Origin: Solobacterium sp.
GTDB lineage: Bacteria > Bacillota_I > Bacilli_A > Erysipelotrichales > Erysipelotrichaceae
NCBI GenBank assembly: GCA_016280695.1
Contig: JAEEHG010000030.1
Coordinates: forward strand, 1-8,365
DNA: 8,365 nt
Reading direction: 5' to 3'
Part shown: positions 1 through 6,190 of the stretch, piece by piece
How positions within the stretch are numbered: the first letter of the stretch is position 1
Layout of the letters: each line of letters begins with the position of its first letter
Notes under the pieces: model-generated
What the model was told of the DNA's origin: nothing
The model's input: the letters and a program-made list of their open reading frames with translations, nothing else
Databases searched by the model: none
Program-made: the position numbers and the translations under genes

Positions 1-213
1 AATCTGGTCAATCCGGAAAATGAAGCAGCCAGACGCTATACTGCCTGCGGTTTTGCCGTAACATGCCGACCTGGGGAAATGCTTACTGCGTGCCAAGAAT
101 TTGCGACAGATTTCGGTCCCGGCAATACGCCTGCCGGAACACGGATTACACTTGAAAGGGCTGTATCAGCGGAAGAGTATCTGAATGATTTTCTGCGGTA
201 TGCGGCCGGATAA
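1..213 (+). CDS. C-terminal fragment of an unrecognised protein
   Basis: An open frame runs in from the left edge and ends at TAA 211-213, giving the last 70 residues of a protein whose start lies outside the window. The visible part is soluble in character, with no membrane segment. It ends in an acidic helix-like stretch (SAEEYLNDFLRYAAG). It has two cysteines (residues 16 and 23 of the fragment) in ordinary-looking sequence and no motif I recognise. The next gene begins only 27 bases downstream on the same strand with no terminator between them, so the two are probably cotranscribed. The function cannot be assigned from this piece. That it is coding is supported by the frame staying open to the edge and by the tight spacing to the next start. 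Confidence 0.6.
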   Translation, partial: NLVNPENEAARRYTACGFAVTCRPGEMLTACQEFATDFGPGNTPAGTRITLERAVSAEEYLNDFLRYAAG

Positions 214-240
214 CATCATACAGACGGAAGGAAAAACAAC

Positions 241-1728
241 ATGATAGTGGATGCATTTTTGACAGAATTATTCGCACCGGGCTCTTTTTTAGGCCTGCCT
301 TCCGCGTATGTCTTTGCCGGTCTGGCAATGCTGCAGATACTGGGCTGTATCGGCTCATGGAAGGTTTTCGCAGCCGCCGGCAGGACACCCTGGCACGCGT
401 TTGTGCCGGGTCTGTATCACTATGATCTGTATGATATTGCCTGGACCGGGAAAGCCGGTATCATGGCAGCGGTCATGCGCCTGCTGCTCTGTCTGACGGC
501 CCCGTACGGAGGGGAAGTCCGACACGGAGGTCTGGCCCTGCAGTTCTTTATCATTCTGTCAGTTGCGCATTTTGTTTTCTCGGTCATCATGAAACTGAAA
601 CTCTCACGGTCATTTGACCGTAATCTGACCTTTGCGTTCGGGCTGTTCTTCATGAATGAAATCTGCCTGTTCCTGCTGGGGCGGAAACCGGGTGAATATT
701 TGGGCCGGACCCGCTACAGAAAAGCACCGAAAAAGGGCATATCCAGGGCACAGAGAAACCGTGACTTCATCATTACGCTGTATCAGCGCCGCAGCATCAT
801 AGCGCTGGCAGCCAGTTCCCTGGTATGTGTTCTGACCTTCCGGGCGATCGCCGGCGGCCTGATCCAGAATCCCAGCGAGATCACACCGGAGCGGGGCGAG
901 AATCTGTATAAGCTGTTTACCGTGAATTCCAATACATTGTCGATGCTTGCGGCATCGTTTATGATTCCCTATGCCATTGAGGGTGTCCGCCGGAAACGAC
1001 TGTCTTTTCCGAAGTGGGTAATCCTGCTGCAGTACAGCGGTGCGATTTGCACAACACTGACCATGATCTTTGCCTTGACGCTGATCTGGCCGACGCTCGG
1101 GGCTGTGGCCGTAACCGGCATGAACTTCTGGCTGCATATCATATGTCCCATTCTGGCCCTGGTACTGCTGTTCAGCGTGGAAACAGATGACATGACAATC
1201 AGTGTTACGGACAGCCTGATCTGCCTGGTCCCGTTCTTTGTCTATGCGGTTGTCTATATTGCCAATGTATACCTGATCGGTGAGACCTTCGGCGGCTGGC
1301 GGGATATCTACCGGCTGATCACATATCTGCCGGCGGTGGTGTCGGCTCCGCTGATGTTCATGCTGGGCTTCGGGGTGGCCAGCCTGCTGCGCTTTGTATA
1401 CAACCGGCTGTCCGTATACCGTCACAGGAAACTGGTGGGGCAGTGGGCGGATGATATAGACCCTGTGGAAGTGAAGGTCGGCATTCTCGGTATCGGCCGC
1501 TACAACGGCCTGCATTCCGAGCCGTACAATATTACGTTGCCGCTGGACATGTTCCAGGCGATTACGGAGAAATACGATATTCCGGCCCATGATCTGAACC
1601 GGGCGTATCTCGTCGGTGTGGAAGGGGGTGTCGAAGACAGAAAAGTGCGGCTCGAGGACCGCATGGAATGGCTTGGTTCGCTGATCGGCATACCGGAAAA
1701 GAAATACCGGGAGGAAAAAGAAAGATAG
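241..1728 (+). CDS. Polytopic membrane protein: DUF5684-like module, Pr6Pr-like six-helix region, soluble C-terminal domain
   Basis: A 495-residue membrane protein starting at ATG 241, with AAGGA at 228-232 and 8 bases of spacing. I see about ten hydrophobic segments in two groups. Residues about 21-150 form a four-helix block with the pattern WKVF...PGLYHYDLY and a later NLTFAFGLFFMNEICLFLLG stretch, which resembles DUF5684. Residues about 180-390 hold roughly six segments with FTVNSNTLSMLAA and LHIICPILAL. These recall the FAR-17a/AIG1 or Pr6Pr type of small six-helix family, but I recognise this only by pattern. The last ~100 residues (about 395-495) are soluble, charged and presumably cytoplasmic, and I cannot assign them. 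The gene follows the partial gene closely and converges on the ABC exporter genes. The ABC ATPase starts with the same four-helix block, so a shared role in envelope transport or membrane homeostasis is possible but unproven. The biochemical function is unknown. Confidence 0.85.
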   Translation: MIVDAFLTELFAPGSFLGLPSAYVFAGLAMLQILGCIGSWKVFAAAGRTPWHAFVPGLYHYDLYDIAWTGKAGIMAAVMRLLLCLTAPYGGEVRHGGLALQFFIILSVAHFVFSVIMKLKLSRSFDRNLTFAFGLFFMNEICLFLLGRKPGEYLGRTRYRKAPKKGISRAQRNRDFIITLYQRRSIIALAASSLVCVLTFRAIAGGLIQNPSEITPERGENLYKLFTVNSNTLSMLAASFMIPYAIEGVRRKRLSFPKWVILLQYSGAICTTLTMIFALTLIWPTLGAVAVTGMNFWLHIICPILALVLLFSVETDDMTISVTDSLICLVPFFVYAVVYIANVYLIGETFGGWRDIYRLITYLPAVVSAPLMFMLGFGVASLLRFVYNRLSVYRHRKLVGQWADDIDPVEVKVGILGIGRYNGLHSEPYNITLPLDMFQAITEKYDIPAHDLNRAYLVGVEGGVEDRKVRLEDRMEWLGSLIGIPEKKYREEKER

Positions 1729-1748
1729 CAGATGATCTGCTATCTTTT
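1721..1748. terminator. Bidirectional intrinsic terminator between convergent genes
   Basis: A perfect 12-bp stem (1721-1732 with 1736-1747) encloses the three-base loop TGA. On the + strand it is followed by a short T run (1745-1748). Read on the minus strand, the exit side is rich in T (TTTCTTTTTCC), so it should work better for the leftward ABC transcript. The UAG stop of the rightward gene (1726-1728) and the UAG stop of the leftward permease (1740-1742) lie in opposite arms of the stem at mirror positions. Confidence 0.85.
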
Positions 1749-2681
1749 ATCTCTGTCGATGAACTGCAGCAGCATGATGGATGCGGCAGACGATACCACT
1801 ATGACTACCAGGAGGATGGCCCAGCATTTCCAGATCGTAGAAGCGAGATATGTGTATGCCGGATTGGTGTTATATAGGCCGCACTCCTGCAGGACCTGAT
1901 CCAGTTTGCCTTCCTGCAGAATGGAATCAGTCAGGACTTCGATGGGCTTATAGCCATCGATTTCCATGGCCCGGAATTTGAATACCGTATTCCACAGGGT
2001 TACCATCGGCTGGGAATTGTAATCTGCCAGCGTACAGAGATCCTCCAGACCCCAGCGGGCAATGGTCAGGCTGGTCAGTTTTTCCGCCGGCCCTTCCAGA
2101 TAGATCAGACCGCCTGAGAAGACAAGCTGGAAAATCAGCATGAACGGCATGACAGTCATGGCGGTGGTGGTGTTTTTGACCAGGCAGGACAGAGCCAGTG
2201 AGAGCATATCGGCCGCATAGGTTATCAGGAACAGGGAGATACCGAAGTCGGCCATGAAGCTTCCGGTTATCAGGGATTTGTCCGGAAAATCCATGCCGGC
2301 AATGTTGCAGATGACGATCAGGATAGCAGTCTGGGCCATGCACAGCATCATCTGATACAGCATGTGGGCAAAGATATATGAGCTGATATACATGCCGGAA
2401 CGGTGTTCCCGCTTGATGATAGGGCGTTCACGGCAGACCGACTGGATCGAGTTGAAGAAGCCGTTCCAGATGCATACACAGACCAGTGAGAAGCATCCTG
2501 ACAGCGTTCCTTCCTGGGTCTTGAAGATGTTGTTTCCGACCGCAAAGGTGACCAGGCCGGCAATGATGGCAGCCATTGGCAGGACTTTCCAGTCATTCTG
2601 ATAGATAAACATCCGCAGCAGTTTGCCGAGATAGATGAACGTCTGCCTGAAGCGGCCGTTATAACGAATTTTCTTAGTCAT
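1740..2681 (-). CDS. ABC-2 / ABCG-type exporter permease
   Basis: A 313-residue membrane subunit of an ABC exporter. It has about six hydrophobic segments (near residues 33-50, 62-80, 104-130, 143-169, 172-195 and 286-307) with a long polar loop between the fifth and sixth, the usual ABC2_membrane layout of ABCG half-transporters. The stretch CRERPIIKREHRSGMY at about residues 83-98 matches the charged connecting segment of that family, which contacts the ATPase. I chose ATG at 2681 because GTGAGG lies 6 bases upstream. A GTG four codons earlier (2693) has a poorer site. The start overlaps the end of the ATPase gene by 8 bases, so the two are translationally coupled and should form one transporter. 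The substrate is not evident. It is shorter than eukaryotic ABCG proteins because the ATPase is a separate polypeptide. Confidence 0.88.
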   Translation of the reverse strand: MTKKIRYNGRFRQTFIYLGKLLRMFIYQNDWKVLPMAAIIAGLVTFAVGNNIFKTQEGTLSGCFSLVCVCIWNGFFNSIQSVCRERPIIKREHRSGMYISSYIFAHMLYQMMLCMAQTAILIVICNIAGMDFPDKSLITGSFMADFGISLFLITYAADMLSLALSCLVKNTTTAMTVMPFMLIFQLVFSGGLIYLEGPAEKLTSLTIARWGLEDLCTLADYNSQPMVTLWNTVFKFRAMEIDGYKPIEVLTDSILQEGKLDQVLQECGLYNTNPAYTYLASTIWKCWAILLVVIVVSSAASIMLLQFIDRDKR

Positions 2682-4038
2682 TTCCGGCCTCACTTTCCAT
2701 GGTCATGCGGGCATATTTTTCAATGAATTCATCAGCCCGGCCTTCGCCGCCTTCATCCTTGCGGTTGACACACATGACAACACGTTCCATCGTCGGCTGC
2801 CCGAAGAAATTTCTTGCCTGATCCGGTGTTCCGAAAAAAGCAAGACGGCCAACCCGGCCCGAATCCCTGGCCAGGACAATCACATAATCGAAGAGATCAG
2901 CAACCCGGTCCGGAATATGCGTAATGGTAATGACAATCTTGCCGGTATCGGCAATTTCCTTCAGCTTTTCAAACAGTTCACGGGCGATGACACCGTCCAG
3001 GCCGGAGTCCGGCTCATCCAGAATAAACAGTTCCGGATCAGAAATCAGTTCCATGCCAATGGAAATTCTTTTCTTCTGCCCGCCGGATTTCTTGGCAACC
3101 AGGCCGGAACGGCCGCTGGTCATCCCGAGGGAATCCATGACTTCGGTAACCCGGTTGTGAATCTCGGAACTGTTCGTACCGGCCGGCAGCCGCAGTTTTG
3201 CTGCGTCCTGAAGGGTGCTGTTGACGGTATCGTTCTGCCGCAGGAGATCCTGCTGGGGCACATAGCCGATCCGATACTTCATCTGTTCATAATTCTCATA
3301 AACATCAACACCATTAAGCAGGATGGTGGCATCAGCTTTTTCATAGCCGTTGATGGCATTGACCAGGGTAGTCTTGCCGGAACCGGAGCCGCCAAGCAGC
3401 AATACCAGAGAACCGTTGGGGATCGTCAGGTTGATATCCTTGAGCAGGTAACGCCGGCGCAGAAAGTCCCAGGCCGTCCGCTGCCGGATGTGAATCACCA
3501 GGCCATCATCGGAAGCATTATGGTCAAGGGCGGCAGGCAGCACAGCCGGAGCTGTGCCGGCCAGCAGTTCGTTTTCTGCGACCTTGCCGAGATTCACCGG
3601 CTGATAGCGTCTGGAATACCCCCACAGGAGGGCAGGGAAGTACGGGATGGCAGCCCACAGGATGGACCACAGGACAGTAGCGCCGAATGTCCTTGCCAGA
3701 CCGGCTGTAACCCGGATCTTATATATGATCATAATCAGACCGCAGGCAATGACCGCAAGCGAAATGAAACGCTGGCGGGGATCATCTGCCGGTATGAAAA
3801 GCGATACCGCAAGCAGGAAATACATCGGTATTTCAAATACCAGGGCCATGACGCCCTCGGATTCACGGCCGGCAGCCTGAGCAAGCTTATAATACCGGAA
3901 TCCTGGAATCAGACCCCAGAAACCTTTCTGATGGCATTTTTCCAGAATCTTCCAGATGCCAAGCGCAGTTAAAAACCACGCAGCTGCCTGGTATAAGAGT
4001 GAGTATTCATGCATGAGATATTGCATATGGTCTGTCAT
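2674..4038 (-). CDS. ABCG-like ABC transporter ATPase with N-terminal DUF5684-like membrane domain
   Basis: A 454-residue fusion. Residues about 14-142 form a four-helix membrane block resembling DUF5684 (WKIL...PGFRYYKL). Residues about 178-425 are an ABC nucleotide-binding domain: Walker A GGSGSGKTT (216-224), Q-loop Gln262 in YVPQQD, signature KSGGQ (317-321, with Lys where Leu is usual), Walker B LFILDEP (337-343; Asp341, Glu342), and H-loop His374 in ITHIP. SGGQKKRISIG followed by DEPDSGLD is typical of the ABCG subfamily. A charged tail follows from about residue 426. It pairs with the overlapping permease gene to make an exporter of unknown substrate. The membrane block may tether the ATPase or sense a signal (inference). 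The start at ATG 4038 gives the full membrane domain, but no clear Shine-Dalgarno precedes it. ATGs at codons 5 and 8 are alternatives with no better site. Confidence 0.9.
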   Translation of the reverse strand: MTDHMQYLMHEYSLLYQAAAWFLTALGIWKILEKCHQKGFWGLIPGFRYYKLAQAAGRESEGVMALVFEIPMYFLLAVSLFIPADDPRQRFISLAVIACGLIMIIYKIRVTAGLARTFGATVLWSILWAAIPYFPALLWGYSRRYQPVNLGKVAENELLAGTAPAVLPAALDHNASDDGLVIHIRQRTAWDFLRRRYLLKDINLTIPNGSLVLLLGGSGSGKTTLVNAINGYEKADATILLNGVDVYENYEQMKYRIGYVPQQDLLRQNDTVNSTLQDAAKLRLPAGTNSSEIHNRVTEVMDSLGMTSGRSGLVAKKSGGQKKRISIGMELISDPELFILDEPDSGLDGVIARELFEKLKEIADTGKIVITITHIPDRVADLFDYVIVLARDSGRVGRLAFFGTPDQARNFFGQPTMERVVMCVNRKDEGGEGRADEFIEKYARMTMESEAGND

Positions 4039-4042
4039 GGCG

Positions 4043-4069
4043 GATATTTATTACGTTCGATATTTATTA
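4043..4069. repeat. 11-bp direct repeat across the ABC operon start point
   Basis: GATATTTATTA occurs at 4043-4053 and again at 4059-4069, 16 bases apart. The second copy overlaps the -10 box and the first lies in the short leader. Such a tandem pair, spaced at about one and a half helical turns, could be a regulator binding site. It could also be chance in an AT-rich stretch. Confidence 0.45.
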
Positions 4070-4094
4070 TAGAGTCTGCCGGCTGGAAAGAGAA
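4066..4094 (-). promoter_or_regulatory. Promoter for the ABC ATPase-permease operon
   Basis: Read leftward, a perfect TATAAT -10 box lies at 4066-4071. The best -35 at 17-base spacing is the weak TTCTCT at 4089-4094. The predicted transcript would start near 4059-4060, leaving about 20 untranslated bases before ATG 4038. The weak -35 suggests it may need an activator or be inefficient. Confidence 0.55.
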
Positions 4095-4124
4095 TGAAAA
4101 ACTGCAGTTAAAATATGATAAATA

Positions 4125-4156
4125 GCCGGATTTCTGTCCCGGAAGGTTCATCCGGC
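4125..4156. repeat. Inverted repeat in the divergent intergenic region
   Basis: GCCGGAT (4125-4131) and ATCCGGC (4150-4156) are perfect 7-base inverted arms with an 18-base loop. No T run follows, so it is not a standard terminator. GCCGG is very common in the surrounding genes, which lowers its significance. The 273-base region 4039-4311 contains no gene I can support. Confidence 0.4.
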
Positions 4157-4170
4157 CGTGTATGCGGGTT

Positions 4171-4190
4171 CTTTCGTACTGTCAGTAAAG
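4171..4190. promoter_or_regulatory. Possible operator dyad upstream of the flavoprotein gene
   Basis: TACTGTCAGTA (4177-4187) is a perfect 5-1-5 dyad. It is flanked by CTTT (4171-4174) and AAAG (4187-4190), which extend the symmetry with a small bulge. It lies about 70 bases upstream of the -35 box of the flavoprotein promoter, between the divergent promoters, a suitable place for a regulator. No known regulator consensus is recognised. Confidence 0.35.
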
Positions 4191-4221
4191 GATAATATAT
4201 TTTACGGAAGCCATCCAGTCG

Positions 4222-4243
4222 GGGTTTTTCATGAACCCTTTTT
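4222..4243 (+). terminator. Weak terminator-like hairpin upstream of the flavoprotein promoter
   Basis: GGGTT (4222-4226) pairs with AACCC (4234-4238) across a 7-base loop and is followed by five T residues. The stem is short. If functional, it would stop rightward transcription entering from the intergenic region before the flavoprotein promoter just downstream. Confidence 0.3.
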
Positions 4244-4255
4244 AAAATGTGATAT

Positions 4256-4284
4256 TTGCCGTAGATTACTTGAAATGGTATTAT
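4256..4284 (+). promoter_or_regulatory. Promoter for the flavoprotein reductase gene
   Basis: A -35 box TTGCCG (4256-4261) and a -10 box TATTAT (4279-4284) are separated by exactly 17 bases, close to the housekeeping sigma consensus. Transcription should start near 4291, giving a leader of about 20 bases that contains the AGGAGG site at 4300-4305. Confidence 0.7.
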
Positions 4285-4311
4285 TTGAAAAGAACTATCA
4301 GGAGGATAAAT

Positions 4312-6108
4312 ATGAAAGACAGTAAACAATCATTGCTGTTTGTTGCTGCCACGCTTGTTCTGTCACTGATTCTGAACCTTGTGATCGGTCAGATGAACAA
4401 ACCTGCGCAGGCAGTCGTACCGGAAGGGGCACTGTTTGCCGCCGGAACATACGAGGCGGAAGCAAATGGTTATGGGGGCGCCGGCGTCCCGCTTAAACTG
4501 AAAGTAACTGTTTCTGACAACGCAATCGAAAGCATCGAATATGTTGCTGACGGCGAAACACCGACGGTCGGCGGAGCAGCACTGCCGAGACTGGTCGCGG
4601 ATGCGATGGAAGCACAGTCGCCGAATATTGACAGCATCAGCGGTGCCACAGTTACATCAAATGCATTCTTTGCCGCGCTGAACAACTGCCTGACCCAGGC
4701 CGGTGCGGATCCTGCCGCGCTCGAACCCAAGGTAATTAAGGGCCCGGCAGAAGATATTGAAAAGACTGCTGACATTGTCATTGCCGGAGCCGGCGGTGCC
4801 GGAATGACCGCAGCCATTACGGCAGCCCAGAACGGGCGCAATGTCATTATTCTTGAAAAAGGTTCGGTTACCGGCGGCAATTCAAGTTATGCCACCGGCG
4901 GCATGAACGCAGCTGAAACGCATTATCAGGCAGAGCAGGGGATTGAAGACTCCTGTGATCTCTACTATGCGGATACGATGAAGGGCGGTCATGACATCAA
5001 CAATCCGGAACTGGTAAGAACACTGGCTGACAATTCATCGGCTGCCATCGACTGGCTTGATTCCATCGGCGCACCGCTGAGCAATGTCGGGCAGGCCGGC
5101 GGCGCATCTGCCATGCGTCAGCACCGGCCGGTCAATGCCGAGAACAAGATCCTTTCCGTTGGTACATATCTGGTTGAGCACCTGACCCAGACCTGCAATG
5201 ATCTCGGTATTGAAATCATCTATGAAGCCAAGGTTGACGAGATCCTCATGGAAGACGGCAAAGCAGCCGGCCTGCATGCGACCGGGCCTGACGGCAACAA
5301 CATTACCATTTACGCTGACAATGTCATTATTGCCACCGGCGGTTTCGGCTCAAATCCGGATCTGATTGTTAAATACAGGCCTGACCTGAAAGGCTATGTT
5401 TCCACAAATGCCCCGACAGTCACCGGTGATGCGATTGCCTTCCTGGAAGCGATCGGCGCAGATTTCGTTGATCTTGACCAGATCCAGATCCATCCGACGG
5501 TTGTCCAGGCTGACGGATCACTGATTTCCGAATCACTGCGCGGTGACGGTGCCATCCTGATCAACGCGGAAGGGAAGCGCTTCTGCAATGAAATTCTGAC
5601 CCGTGATGTCGTTTCAGCCAACGTAAATGCCCAGACTGACAGTTATGCATGGCTGATTGCGGATGAGAACATGGCCAAGGAATCCACCGTTATTGAGAAG
5701 TATGTCAACAAGGGACTGATGACCAAGTGTGACACAGTTTCCGACCTGGCTGCCCTGATGGGGGTAGATGAAGCTACGCTCAAGGAAACGCTGGAAACCT
5801 GGCAGGCTGCCTGTGCGGCAAAGAACGATGCGGAATTCGGCCGGGAGGCATTTGATGCCCTGCTGACAGATATGTCCAATCCTCCGTATTATGCTGTCAA
5901 GATCGCTCCTGGCATCCATCACTGCATGGGCGGTGTCCGCATCAACAAGGAAGCGGAAGTCATCGGGACAGACGGCAATGTTATCCCGGGCCTGTATGCC
6001 TGCGGTGAAGTGACCGGCGGCGTACACGGCGGCAACCGTCTTGGCGGAAATGCCGTAACCGACTTTGTTGTCTTCGGCCGCATTGCCGGTGAAAACGCGT
6101 CAAAGTAA
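4312..6108 (+). CDS. Extracellular flavoprotein reductase (FMN_bind plus fumarate-reductase-type FAD domain)
   Basis: A 598-residue protein predicted to reduce an unsaturated acid such as fumarate outside the membrane. A hydrophobic segment at residues 8-26 is a signal anchor with no lipobox. Residues about 45-130 form an FMN-binding domain with DSISGATVTS; Thr113 is the expected covalent FMN site, normally loaded by ApbE. Residues about 153-595 form a FAD_binding_2 / flavocytochrome c domain with the dinucleotide motif GAGGAG (159-164). Likely active-site residues, by analogy with Shewanella Fcc3, are His394, Ser406-Glu407, Arg410, Arg431 (the proton-donor position), His537 and Arg576. There is no CxxCH, so it has no heme and electrons must arrive through FMN. 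Thr-Glu in Fcc3 is Ser-Glu here, which leans towards fumarate, but urocanate or acrylate-type substrates remain possible. ATG 4312 is chosen for AGGAGG 6 bases upstream. The gene is monocistronic, with its own promoter and terminator. No ApbE or electron-supply gene is in the window. Confidence 0.93.
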   Translation: MKDSKQSLLFVAATLVLSLILNLVIGQMNKPAQAVVPEGALFAAGTYEAEANGYGGAGVPLKLKVTVSDNAIESIEYVADGETPTVGGAALPRLVADAMEAQSPNIDSISGATVTSNAFFAALNNCLTQAGADPAALEPKVIKGPAEDIEKTADIVIAGAGGAGMTAAITAAQNGRNVIILEKGSVTGGNSSYATGGMNAAETHYQAEQGIEDSCDLYYADTMKGGHDINNPELVRTLADNSSAAIDWLDSIGAPLSNVGQAGGASAMRQHRPVNAENKILSVGTYLVEHLTQTCNDLGIEIIYEAKVDEILMEDGKAAGLHATGPDGNNITIYADNVIIATGGFGSNPDLIVKYRPDLKGYVSTNAPTVTGDAIAFLEAIGADFVDLDQIQIHPTVVQADGSLISESLRGDGAILINAEGKRFCNEILTRDVVSANVNAQTDSYAWLIADENMAKESTVIEKYVNKGLMTKCDTVSDLAALMGVDEATLKETLETWQAACAAKNDAEFGREAFDALLTDMSNPPYYAVKIAPGIHHCMGGVRINKEAEVIGTDGNVIPGLYACGEVTGGVHGGNRLGGNAVTDFVVFGRIAGENASK

Positions 6109-6131
6109 ACTGACAGATATTGTCAAAAACG

Positions 6132-6164
6132 AAAGAATCAGCCCGGCAGGCTGATTCTTTTCTT
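6132..6164 (+). terminator. Intrinsic terminator of the flavoprotein gene
   Basis: A perfect 12-bp stem (6132-6143 with 6149-6160) has the loop CGGCA and runs into TTTT-C-TTT. It begins 24 bases after the TAA stop and should isolate the flavoprotein transcript from the acyltransferase pair. Confidence 0.92.
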
Positions 6165-6170
6165 TCCGTC

Positions 6171-6179
6171 TGTTAAAAT
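6171..6179 (+). promoter_or_regulatory. Possible extended -10 promoter for the SGNH/acyltransferase pair
   Basis: TGTTAAAAT at 6171-6179 fits an extended -10 (TGn followed by TAAAAT, five of six matches). The -35 region would fall in the terminator and shows no good match. The predicted start, near 6186, is only a few bases before ATG 6191. Confidence 0.35.
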
Positions 6180-6190
6180 GATACTTGCAT

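Noticed and set aside
610..1590. A 326-codon open frame on the minus strand
   Set aside because: It lies antisense to the well-supported membrane protein, and its product is rich in Gln, His and Arg with no domain. It is a shadow of GC-rich codon use.
2682..2693. GTG start four codons upstream for the permease
   Set aside because: ATG 2681 has GTGAGG at good spacing; the GTG does not.
2917..3972. A 351-codon open frame on the + strand
   Set aside because: It is antisense to the ABC ATPase, whose full set of ATPase motifs proves the other strand. The product has no recognisable domain and no good ribosome site.
4249..4311. A longer N-terminus for the flavoprotein, starting at ATG 4249
   Set aside because: That start lies upstream of the promoter's -10 box and has no ribosome site. 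ATG 4312 has a perfect AGGAGG and begins a proper signal anchor.
4039..4311. A small protein gene or riboswitch in the divergent intergenic region
   Set aside because: No short frame combines a good ribosome site with a plausible product, and no known riboswitch core is visible. The predicted reductase leader is only about 20 bases.
4312..6108. A cytochrome-containing fumarate reductase
   Set aside because: No CxxCH heme motif is present. The N-terminal domain is FMN-binding instead.
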